Source: Candidatus Woesearchaeota archaeon
Lineage (GTDB): Archaea; Nanoarchaeota; Nanoarchaeia; Woesearchaeales; GW2011-AR4
DNA length: 12,149 nt
Assembly: GCA_023259315.1 (NCBI GenBank)
Contig: JAHFQL010000030.1
Location: forward strand, 1-12,149
Direction of reading: 5' to 3'
Shown here: positions 5,628 through 11,077 of the stretch, piece by piece
How the letters are laid out: each line of letters opens with the position of its first letter
How positions within the stretch are numbered: the stretch's first letter is position 1
Translations under genes and position numbers: made by a program
Notes under the pieces: model-generated
What the model was told of the DNA's origin: nothing
Database searches by the model: none
Seen by the model: the letters and a program-made list of their open reading frames with translations, nothing else

Positions 5628-6468
5628 ATACATCATAAACTTTATTATATTTATTCTTATTTACATAATAGTAGTCATTTCTTTTAATCTCACATTTGGG
5701 TTTACAGGATTGGTTAATCTGGGGCATATGGTTTTTTTTGGCATCGGCGCCTACACGTCAGCATTATTGACTTTGAATGGCACCCCCTGGTATTTTGCAG
5801 TGATTTGCGCCGGTATTGTCGCTTCATTTATCGGAACTTTAATCGCAGCCATAACAGTAAGGCTAAAAGGGGATTATTTTCAAATTGTGACGCTTGGGCT
5901 GGTTTTCATAGCTATAACCATTTCCAGAAATTGGATTTCACTGACGAGAGGAGCTTTGGGACTGCCGGGCATTCCTCCGATTGTCAGCAATCATTTTAAT
6001 TATATGCTGCTGGTTTTTGGAATTTCTGTATTATGCACGGCATTTTTCTACTGGCTTGTAAATTCAGAAACCGGAAAAATCTTTCAGGCAATCAGGGACG
6101 ATGAAACCGCAGCCTCAATTCTGGGCAAGAATACTTATTTTTACAAGATTTCGTCAATTGCAATATCAACGTTCTTTGCGGGAATAGCTGGCAGCTTGTT
6201 TGCCCATTTTATACAATTTGTTGATCCAACAATATTTGATTTGGGATTTTTTGTTTTGATTTTATCAATGCTTGTTGCAGGGGGCCTTGCATCAATTACA
6301 GGCTCGATAGCGGGTGTAGTGATAATAAGCGCTTTTACAGAAGTTGTAAGATATATATTTGTAAATCCAGAAATTGTAGGAGCTGTGCGCGAGATGGCTT
6401 TTATGGCAATAATAATATTAATTTTGATTTTTAGGCCAAGAGGGATGTTCGGCAAGGTTGATATATGA
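5617..6468 (+). CDS. livM: LIV-type ABC transporter permease LivM
   Basis: A 283-residue polytopic permease, partner of LivH. Diagnostic features are NLTFGFTGLVNLGHMVFFG (24-42), matching the family's GxxGxxxLGHxxFxGIGAY signature; KGDYFQIVTLGL (84-95); TRGALGLPGIP (110-120); the coupling loop AIRDDETAASILGKNTYFYK (158-177); and the C-terminal FRPRGMFG (272-279). It lacks the extra N-terminal region that makes E. coli LivM about 425 residues, as do many homologues. A Shine-Dalgarno sequence, GGGGTGA (5601-5607), sits nine bases before the ATG inside the end of livH. The stop overlaps the first livG ATG as ATGA. Confidence 0.93.
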   Translation: MINEYIINFIIFILIYIIVVISFNLTFGFTGLVNLGHMVFFGIGAYTSALLTLNGTPWYFAVICAGIVASFIGTLIAAITVRLKGDYFQIVTLGLVFIAITISRNWISLTRGALGLPGIPPIVSNHFNYMLLVFGISVLCTAFFYWLVNSETGKIFQAIRDDETAASILGKNTYFYKISSIAISTFFAGIAGSLFAHFIQFVDPTIFDLGFFVLILSMLVAGGLASITGSIAGVVIISAFTEVVRYIFVNPEIVGAVREMAFMAIIILILIFRPRGMFGKVDI

Positions 6469-7151
6469 TGCTTTCATTGAAAAACGTGTCAAAAAGTTTT
6501 GGAGGAGTAAAAGCAGTGGATAGATGCACTTTTGAAGTAAAGACAAATACCATTACTTCGCTCATAGGCCCGAATGGGGCAGGCAAAACCACAGTGTTCA
6601 ATATAATCAGCGGCCTGACAAAACCAGATTCAGGGACAATAAAATTGCTAGATGAGAACATAACCAGCATGCAGGCATACAAAATAGCCCAGGCAGGAAT
6701 AAGCAGAACTTTTCAAATCACAAAAGTATTCAGGAATCTTAGCATAAAGGATAATTTGCTGATTGCCAAAAAAACAAATCAAGAAGAAATGAAAAAAATT
6801 CTTGGTAGCGTTTTCTTGAACAAGCCTATTGATATGGTTGCCTCTGAACTTTCCTACGGCCAGCAAAGATTATTGGAAATTGGGAGAGCTTTACTGATGC
6901 CCCATTCACTTTTGATGCTGGATGAGCCGACTGCAGGCGTTAATCCCAAAGTGAGGCAGGAGCTAAAAACAATCCTGAAAAATCTAAGAATAGGGGGAAA
7001 AACAATACTTCTCATTGAGCATGACATGGAATTTGTTATGGACATAAGCGATGATGTCATAGTTTTAAATGAAGGGAAAGTTTTAAGGGAGGGAAAGCCG
7101 AAAAAAATAATGAATGACAAGAAAGTTTTGGAAGCTTATCTTGGCAAATAA
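6465..7151 (+). CDS. livG: LIV-type ABC transporter ATP-binding protein LivG
   Basis: A 228-residue ATPase. Walker A is GPNGAGKT (35-42), the Q-loop is Gln84 in ISRTFQ, the signature is LSYGQ (129-133, the Tyr variant usual in LivG), Walker B is LLMLDEP (149-155), and the switch His186 lies in IEHD. All catalytic residues are present. It hydrolyses ATP with LivF to drive LivH/LivM. Bacterial LivG is about 255 residues; the difference is a shortened helical subdomain between Q-loop and signature (about 45 residues here, about 70 in E. coli). Two consecutive ATGs (6465 and 6468) could start it; the first overlaps the livM stop as ATGA. AGGTTGAT just upstream (6456-6463) is a plausible ribosome site. 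Confidence 0.93.
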   Translation: MMLSLKNVSKSFGGVKAVDRCTFEVKTNTITSLIGPNGAGKTTVFNIISGLTKPDSGTIKLLDENITSMQAYKIAQAGISRTFQITKVFRNLSIKDNLLIAKKTNQEEMKKILGSVFLNKPIDMVASELSYGQQRLLEIGRALLMPHSLLMLDEPTAGVNPKVRQELKTILKNLRIGGKTILLIEHDMEFVMDISDDVIVLNEGKVLREGKPKKIMNDKKVLEAYLGK

Positions 7152-7205
7152 GGATTTGAAAAAATTATTTCAGAAACCAGTTTTATGCTATGTTTCGTTC
7201 CAATA

Positions 7206-7303
7206 ATTCCGAGGCGGAGGGGCTGCTGTGAATAAAAATATAAAATAAAACAGAAAATGCCTTTGCCGCCGAGTGTCACATTTTATGCCCGCAGGCACGG
7301 AAT
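7206..7303. other. GC-richer structured segment between livG and livF
   Basis: The 211-base livG-livF gap contains a GC-rich patch unlike the A/T-rich spacers elsewhere. ATTCCG (7206-7211) and CGGAAT (7298-7303) are perfect inverted arms, and pairing continues inward with alternating mismatches. Inside are GGCGG (7213-7217) with CCGCC (7266-7270), TGTGA (7227-7231) with TCACA (7276-7280), and a local TGCC-CGCA-GGCA hairpin (7286-7297). There is no convincing frame. It could be a small RNA, a regulatory 3' end of livHMG, or the remnant of a lost gene or inserted element. Confidence 0.35.
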
Positions 7304-7326
7304 GAAAAGATTAATCCAATAAAATA

Positions 7327-7340
7327 AATATTAAAAAATA
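7327..7340 (+). promoter_or_regulatory. Possible promoter of livF
   Basis: AATATTAAAAAATA ends 23 bases before the livF ATG, the position occupied by the TATA box in the other leaderless genes. The stretch 7317-7362 is nearly all A and T, so the box cannot be pinned down. No Shine-Dalgarno sequence precedes the ATG, which agrees with a leaderless start. Confidence 0.4.
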
Positions 7341-7362
7341 ATTAAATAAAAATATTTGAAAA

Positions 7363-8070
7363 ATGCTGTCAATTAAAAATCTTGAGTCAGGATACGGCGA
7401 AATGCAGGTTTTGTTTGGCGTAAGTTTAGATATTAAGCCCGAAGAGATTGCTGTCCTTATAGGTCCAAACGGTGCGGGAAAATCAACGGTGTTGAAAAGT
7501 ATTTTTAATCTTGTTGATATTTACAATGGAAAAATAATCTTCAAGAACAAAGACATCACAAAAATACCGACGCATGAGCTGATTGAGATTGGCATTAGCT
7601 TTGTCCCGCAGGGAAGGCAGGTTTTCAGAAATTTGACTGTAAGGGAAAATCTTGAGATGGGGGCTTTCCTGACAAAAGAAAAAAGTTTGGTTGAAAAAAG
7701 ATTGAATGAAGTTATTGATATGCATTTTCCTGACCTCAGAAAAAAGCTCAATGACTATGCATTTTCTTTATCAGGAGGGCAGCAGCAGATGCTTGCAATC
7801 GGCAGGGCGTTGATGCAGGATCCTCAATTGCTATTGCTGGATGAGCCGTCTCTTGGACTAGCCCCAAAAATTATGAAGGGATTGTTCAGAAAAATAAAAG
7901 AAATAAATAAGGAAGGCGTTGCAATAGTGATAGTTGAGCAGAACGCAAAGCAGGCGACTGCAATTGCTGACAAAATATTTGTTCTTGAAGAAGGAAAAAT
8001 TGCATTGAGCGGGGATAAATCTCTTTTGAAAACAAAGAAGATACAGAATATTTATTTGGGAGGACGATGA
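7363..8070 (+). CDS. livF: LIV-type ABC transporter ATP-binding protein LivF
   Basis: A 235-residue ATPase, the second nucleotide-binding subunit of the importer. Walker A is GPNGAGKS (34-41), the Q-loop is Gln83 in FVPQGRQVF, the signature is LSGGQQQ (136-142), and Walker B is LLLLDEP (156-162). The switch position is Gln193 (VEQN), not His; this is normal for LivF and not a defect. Length equals bacterial LivF (about 237). It is separated from livG by 211 bases and probably has its own promoter, whereas livF usually follows livG directly. It converges on the cyclohydrolase-like gene with only four bases between the stops, so transcripts of the two must terminate inside each other. Confidence 0.93.
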   Translation: MLSIKNLESGYGEMQVLFGVSLDIKPEEIAVLIGPNGAGKSTVLKSIFNLVDIYNGKIIFKNKDITKIPTHELIEIGISFVPQGRQVFRNLTVRENLEMGAFLTKEKSLVEKRLNEVIDMHFPDLRKKLNDYAFSLSGGQQQMLAIGRALMQDPQLLLLDEPSLGLAPKIMKGLFRKIKEINKEGVAIVIVEQNAKQATAIADKIFVLEEGKIALSGDKSLLKTKKIQNIYLGGR

Positions 8071-8074
8071 AGAA

Positions 8075-8689
8075 TTATATTTTTAATAAATGCCCAAATT
8101 TTTCCTTCTTTATCCTTAATTCTTCTTTGTTGTACTCGTCAACAGGCGGCTGCAATGGAATTCTTTCAACTTTGAATCCGCTCTTTTCAAAAAACTTTAT
8201 TCTTTCAGGGTCATTAGTCAGTAATCTAATTTTTGAAAGATTGTAGAATTTCAATATGTTGGCAATATCGCTGTAATTCCTGTTTTCATACTTCAAGCCG
8301 AGAAAATCAAATGTTTCTGTCAGGATTTCTTGGTTTCTTTTCTGTCCTTCTGCGTATACTTTGTAGTGGTTATGTAAACCTATTCCTTTTCCGTGCTGGT
8401 CGAATGCGTGAATCAACAAGCCAGCAGGCTCGTTAAACATCAATCGCTTGGACTCTTTCCATTGCAACGCGCAATCGCACCATTTTGACTCAAATAAATC
8501 TCCTAAAGCACAGGCTGATTGAACCCTGACCAAAGGATTTTCATGGCCAGCAACATTTCCTACTTCAACTACCAAATACCTGTCTTTTGGAAATTCAAAC
8601 AGCCTATGTGTGCAATTTTTAACAACGCCTTGTTTCCACTCGTGAGGCAAAGATATTGGCCCAATTTGGTTAAATTTTTGTTCTGACAT
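8075..8689 (-). CDS. Divergent GTP cyclohydrolase II-like protein
   Basis: A 204-residue protein of the RibA family, which opens GTP to the first riboflavin precursor. Support: GHENPLVRVQSAC then CDCALQ, with the zinc ligands Cys60, Cys71 and Cys73 retained; GKGIGL (100-105); IRLLTNDPERI (154-164), the equivalent of the RLLTNNP block; and KKEKFGHLL (194-202), the equivalent of the KxxKMGHLL end. By eye against E. coli RibA several catalytic positions differ: HSEC is QSAC, RQEGR is DQHGK with two extra residues before it, and the catalytic Asp-x-Arg appears as Glu135-x-Arg137. Fold and metal site look intact but the chemistry may differ, so I withhold ribA. Archaea usually start riboflavin synthesis with another cyclohydrolase (ArfA). 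Its leader shares AAAATCAT with two upstream genes. Confidence 0.8.
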   Translation of the reverse strand: MSEQKFNQIGPISLPHEWKQGVVKNCTHRLFEFPKDRYLVVEVGNVAGHENPLVRVQSACALGDLFESKWCDCALQWKESKRLMFNEPAGLLIHAFDQHGKGIGLHNHYKVYAEGQKRNQEILTETFDFLGLKYENRNYSDIANILKFYNLSKIRLLTNDPERIKFFEKSGFKVERIPLQPPVDEYNKEELRIKKEKFGHLLKI

Positions 8690-8718
8690 TTTTGTTTTAC
8701 CTTGCTATTTTTTTTTGC

Positions 8719-8726
8719 ATGATTTT
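8719..8726 (-). promoter_or_regulatory. AAAATCAT leader element, copy 1
   Basis: AAAATCAT on the minus strand, 29 bases before the ATG of the cyclohydrolase-like gene and at about the place a BRE/TATA box should occupy. Identical octamers sit at 9251-9258 and 9962-9969 with near-equal spacing. It may be a variant core promoter or a regulator site. Confidence 0.4.
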
Positions 8727-8807
8727 GTTTATTTCAATTGATAATTCCTAATTTCATTTGATTTAATGTATTGATTTTGGTTGTCCTAAATTTCCCACTA
8801 ATACTTC

Positions 8808-9218
8808 CTATTGCCTATAATCGTCCAAAAGCTTTTTTAATTGGAGAGTTCTTGGCACTTGGTCTACAAATCTATGCATACAGTTTGCATTAACTGCGTC
8901 AGCATGCAAATTTGCAGTTCCTATTTGGTCGTTGTAAATGTCAAATGCCAAGCTTCTTACTATCCTCCTAAATAATTCCATAGTTATATCGTCCAATGGA
9001 GTAGCTGATGTTGGTATTTTTTCAATATAAAATTTTTCAAGATGGCTTGTTAGGTCGCCCGAATTTGAGTTTGAGGTTTTGTCAAATTCTCCTATTGGAG
9101 TGGGAAGCTCAAGCCGATATGGAAAATCTTTATTATCAAGACTAATTATTCCAGCGAAGTGCATTCCATTGCCAATATGCATGATATACGCGTTAATTTT
9201 AATTGGTTCTGCTGGCAT
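8808..9218 (-). CDS. Uncharacterised protein, 136 aa
   Basis: No family recognised. The N-terminal half (about 6-45) looks like beta strands (KINAYIMHIGNGMHFAGIIS, then a PYRLELPTPIG segment). A low-complexity Ser/Asn linker follows (48-55). The C-terminal half is amphipathic helix, including DDITMELFRRIVRSLAFDIY (76-95) and a final LQLKKLLDDYRQ. There is no signal peptide or membrane helix, so the protein should be cytoplasmic. A single Cys (113) sits in NANCMHRF. It is the most downstream of four small uncharacterised genes read in the same direction, 56 bases after the previous one, with an AAAATCAT element 32 bases before its ATG. The uninterrupted frame and separate start signals argue for a real gene. 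Confidence 0.7.
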   Translation of the reverse strand: MPAEPIKINAYIMHIGNGMHFAGIISLDNKDFPYRLELPTPIGEFDKTSNSNSGDLTSHLEKFYIEKIPTSATPLDDITMELFRRIVRSLAFDIYNDQIGTANLHADAVNANCMHRFVDQVPRTLQLKKLLDDYRQ

Positions 9219-9250
9219 TTTATTTTAGCTCATTAAATTTTTTATTTTTT

Positions 9251-9258
9251 ATGATTTT
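9251..9258 (-). promoter_or_regulatory. AAAATCAT leader element, copy 2
   Basis: The same octamer as at 8719-8726, 32 bases before the ATG of the 136-aa gene, followed by A-rich sequence (ATAAAA-like repeats) that could act as a TATA region. Confidence 0.4.
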
Positions 9259-9274
9259 GTTATATTATTTTTTC

Positions 9275-9931
9275 TCAACGTCTTCCCATAGAAATATAAT
9301 GAGGTAATCTACCTAAATTTCTTTTAGCAAGATAGGGCGGTAAGATAGCCAAAACTTCTAAAGATTGAGGAATTCCTTTTGAAGGCGTTGTAGGAACTAT
9401 GGTTGCAAATCTGTCATCTTCACTTTTCACTTCATACTGCCAAAATTTTCCAGTTTTATCAAATTCAGGTGGAAGGCTTAAAAAGGCTCTTCCATCATAC
9501 AATCCAAATTTTGGAGGAGATTCCTCTGCTGCATTAGTTGTTAAAACAACAAAACCTTTATCAATGGGAAAGCCCAAATCTTTCAATCGATGAACATGCT
9601 TATCTTCTATTAGATCTTCTATATCAAATGACGCTGGACCATACGTGCCTATTGTAGTAATTCCACCTTCCCTGTAGTCAAAAATCCTAATTCTTGATAT
9701 GAAACTATGTTTTTGATCAGATGGCTTTATTTTATCAATTGTTTTTATAGGTATGCCGTTTCTATCATAATCTATTATCTCAAAATATGAGTTGCCCCCT
9801 GCTTCTTGCCAAGCGGTGCTGGATATTCTTCCATCTTTATCGTGATTAATTCCAATTAACTGAAGTAGTCCTCCATCTTTTCTAATCTTCTTTACTTCGT
9901 CAAAAGGTCTGCCGCCGATTATTTCTTTCAT
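9275..9931 (-). CDS. Uncharacterised beta-rich protein, 218 aa
   Basis: No family recognised. The sequence alternates short strands with charged turns, many containing Asp-Gly or Asn-Gly (NHDKDGRIS, DYDRNGIPI, DYREGGITTIG, LYDGRAFLSL), which suggests an all-beta fold, perhaps a small barrel or partial propeller. The NHDKDGR and DYDRNG turns resemble Asp-rich calcium-type loops but are isolated. The C-terminus (ILPPYLAKRNLGRLPHYI, about 196-213) is basic and proline-rich. There is no signal peptide, membrane segment or cysteine. It lies 41 bases after the membrane-anchored 159-aa gene. GGGGG about nine bases before the ATG may act as a ribosome site, and an AAAATCAT element lies 30 bases before the ATG. 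Confidence 0.7.
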   Translation of the reverse strand: MKEIIGGRPFDEVKKIRKDGGLLQLIGINHDKDGRISSTAWQEAGGNSYFEIIDYDRNGIPIKTIDKIKPSDQKHSFISRIRIFDYREGGITTIGTYGPASFDIEDLIEDKHVHRLKDLGFPIDKGFVVLTTNAAEESPPKFGLYDGRAFLSLPPEFDKTGKFWQYEVKSEDDRFATIVPTTPSKGIPQSLEVLAILPPYLAKRNLGRLPHYISMGRR

Positions 9932-9961
9932 TTTTATTTTCCCCCATTAAAATTTATTTTT

Positions 9962-9969
9962 ATGATTTT
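9962..9969 (-). promoter_or_regulatory. AAAATCAT leader element, copy 3
   Basis: The third exact copy of the octamer, 30 bases before the ATG of the 218-aa gene. From here to the start codon the leader resembles copy 2 (A/T run, then AATG, a G-containing patch and AAAATAAA), so the similarity is wider than eight bases. Confidence 0.4.
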
Positions 9970-9972
9970 TAT

Positions 9973-10452
9973 TTACTTGCAATCATAAATAAGTTTTAGT
10001 CCGTCATCCCTTACATCCAATTTTTTTGTTAATTCATCTCTAAGTGATTTTCCTTCAGCAGCCAATTCTAGAAAAAGTCCCCCAAAACTTCTTACGAGAT
10101 TCTGATCGCTCGAAGGATGCCCAGACAAAAATGATGTTTCCATTGCATGATATTTATCCATTCCATTAGAATTTGTCTGTCTATATTGTGCTTCAGGATA
10201 TTTTGAATGAAATTGATGTTCCATAATGACATCAACATAACAATTCAATCTACTTTTCGCATCAGATTCTTCCTGCCTAACTTCAGCGATTTTGGGTGGA
10301 TATATTATTCGTAAACCTGAACCCAATAGAGATGCTCCAAGTAAAAGTGCGCCCAGACGTATTCCATAAGGTACCTTATCTCGTAAAGGTAACCCATCTC
10401 GTAAATTCCTATATAGTTCATCGTCTTCATTGAGCATTTCTGTGAGTTTCAT
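9973..10452 (-). CDS. Uncharacterised single-span membrane protein, 159 aa
   Basis: No family recognised. An acidic N-terminal region (1-27) precedes one hydrophobic, Gly/Leu-rich helix (about 28-51, RLGALLLGASLLGSGLRIIY). The remaining 105 residues form a soluble domain with predicted helices and two cysteines (Cys70 and Cys158, the latter second from last). Charge around the helix does not clearly decide topology. The start is 17 bases after the stop of the upstream 156-aa gene with no promoter between, so the two are almost certainly one transcript. The helix could tether this small gene set to the membrane; that is inference. Confidence 0.7.
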   Translation of the reverse strand: MKLTEMLNEDDELYRNLRDGLPLRDKVPYGIRLGALLLGASLLGSGLRIIYPPKIAEVRQEESDAKSRLNCYVDVIMEHQFHSKYPEAQYRQTNSNGMDKYHAMETSFLSGHPSSDQNLVRSFGGLFLELAAEGKSLRDELTKKLDVRDDGLKLIYDCK

Positions 10453-10469
10453 TTTCGTGTTTGCATTTT

Positions 10470-10940
10470 TTAACTTATAGATATTTCATGAGTTCGGTGA
10501 CCAAAATAATTCTCGATTCTTTTTTTCAAATCTGGCGTCAGGTCGACTACTTTACCATTAACCAAATCCATAGTACCAGTAGAGTTTAAAATTGAATTAC
10601 GACGCCTCTCAAGAAAGTCTATCATTCCTTCTTTTACTCTTCCTGAATCTGGTCTTTTCACATATAAGGCAAATGGGATAGATTTTTCGTATAGTTTTGT
10701 AGCTTCTTCTGATGGTCTCATAGTGTCGTCAATTGTTACAACAGGCAAATCATCTAATGCGTCGTATCTAATTTTATCTTCTAACGATTTTGGCATATTC
10801 CCAAAGAGTTCAAACAAATCTAGTGCTTTTTCTAATGTACTAAGCGGAATTAGTTTTATGCCTCCTGCATCTACATTTCTTATATAATTAAAACCCAGCA
10901 TATAACCAGGCAATTCTAAAAATGGTGGAATTATTGGCAT
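10470..10940 (-). CDS. Uncharacterised protein, 156 aa
   Basis: No family recognised. The N-terminus (MPIIPPFLELPGYMLGFNYI) is hydrophobic and proline-rich but too broken for a signal peptide or membrane helix. Next come an amphipathic helix (LSTLEKALDLFELF, 33-46), a strand LPVVTIDD (65-72), another helix with FLERRRNSIL (109-118), and a Lys/Arg-rich end (LTPDLKKRIENYFGHRTHE, 134-152). There are no cysteines. The ATG has a good Shine-Dalgarno site (GGAGAT, 10947-10952, six-base gap) and an upstream TATA-like palindrome, so this gene starts the small-gene operon. Confidence 0.7.
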   Translation of the reverse strand: MPIIPPFLELPGYMLGFNYIRNVDAGGIKLIPLSTLEKALDLFELFGNMPKSLEDKIRYDALDDLPVVTIDDTMRPSEEATKLYEKSIPFALYVKRPDSGRVKEGMIDFLERRRNSILNSTGTMDLVNGKVVDLTPDLKKRIENYFGHRTHEISIS

Positions 10941-10946
10941 TTTTGT

Positions 10947-10952
10947 ATCTCC
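10947..10952 (-). promoter_or_regulatory. Shine-Dalgarno site of the 156-aa gene
   Basis: GGAGAT on the minus strand, six bases from the ATG at 10940. It supports the start and shows that this transcript has a leader, like livK. Confidence 0.6.
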
Positions 10953-10990
10953 AAATATTAACTATCATTAAGTAGTAGTAAGTAGCTCCA

Positions 10991-11004
10991 TATATTTAAA
11001 TATA
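10991..11004 (-). promoter_or_regulatory. Symmetric TATA box of the small-gene operon
   Basis: TATATTTAAATATA is a perfect 14-base palindrome, 50-64 bases upstream of the ATG at 10940. Initiation about 23 bases downstream would leave a leader of roughly 25-30 bases holding the Shine-Dalgarno site. No plus-strand gene follows within range, so the useful direction is minus. Confidence 0.5.
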
Positions 11005-11009
11005 ACCTC

Positions 11010-11021
11010 CTCCTATAGGAG
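11010..11021. promoter_or_regulatory. Palindrome upstream of the small-gene promoter
   Basis: CTCCTATAGGAG is a perfect 12-base palindrome five bases from the symmetric TATA box, on its upstream (BRE) side when read on the minus strand. The position suits an activator or a repressor overlapping the BRE. It also lies just downstream of the preceding gene, but no T-run follows, so a terminator is less likely. Confidence 0.4.
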
Positions 11022-11077
11022 TTAGTAATTTATTGAATTTTTGCTATAAAATTTTATTTTTAACCCATTAAGCTAAA

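Noticed and set aside
6141..6455. Open minus-strand frame opposite livM, and similar ones opposite livG and livF
   Set aside because: They lie wholly within strongly supported transporter genes and lack promoters and recognisable proteins.
7286..7297. TGCC-CGCA-GGCA hairpin as a livG terminator
   Set aside because: The stem is only four base pairs, no T-run follows, and it lies well over 100 bases after the stop.
8068..8077. livF truncated at its convergent end
   Set aside because: It ends with the usual LivF C-terminus (IYLGGR) at normal length; the four-base gap just reflects compact packing.
9973..10940. 156- and 159-aa pair as a toxin-antitoxin module
   Set aside because: Two adjacent small genes are not enough; neither shows a known toxin or antitoxin fold, and the second is membrane-anchored with a sizeable soluble domain.
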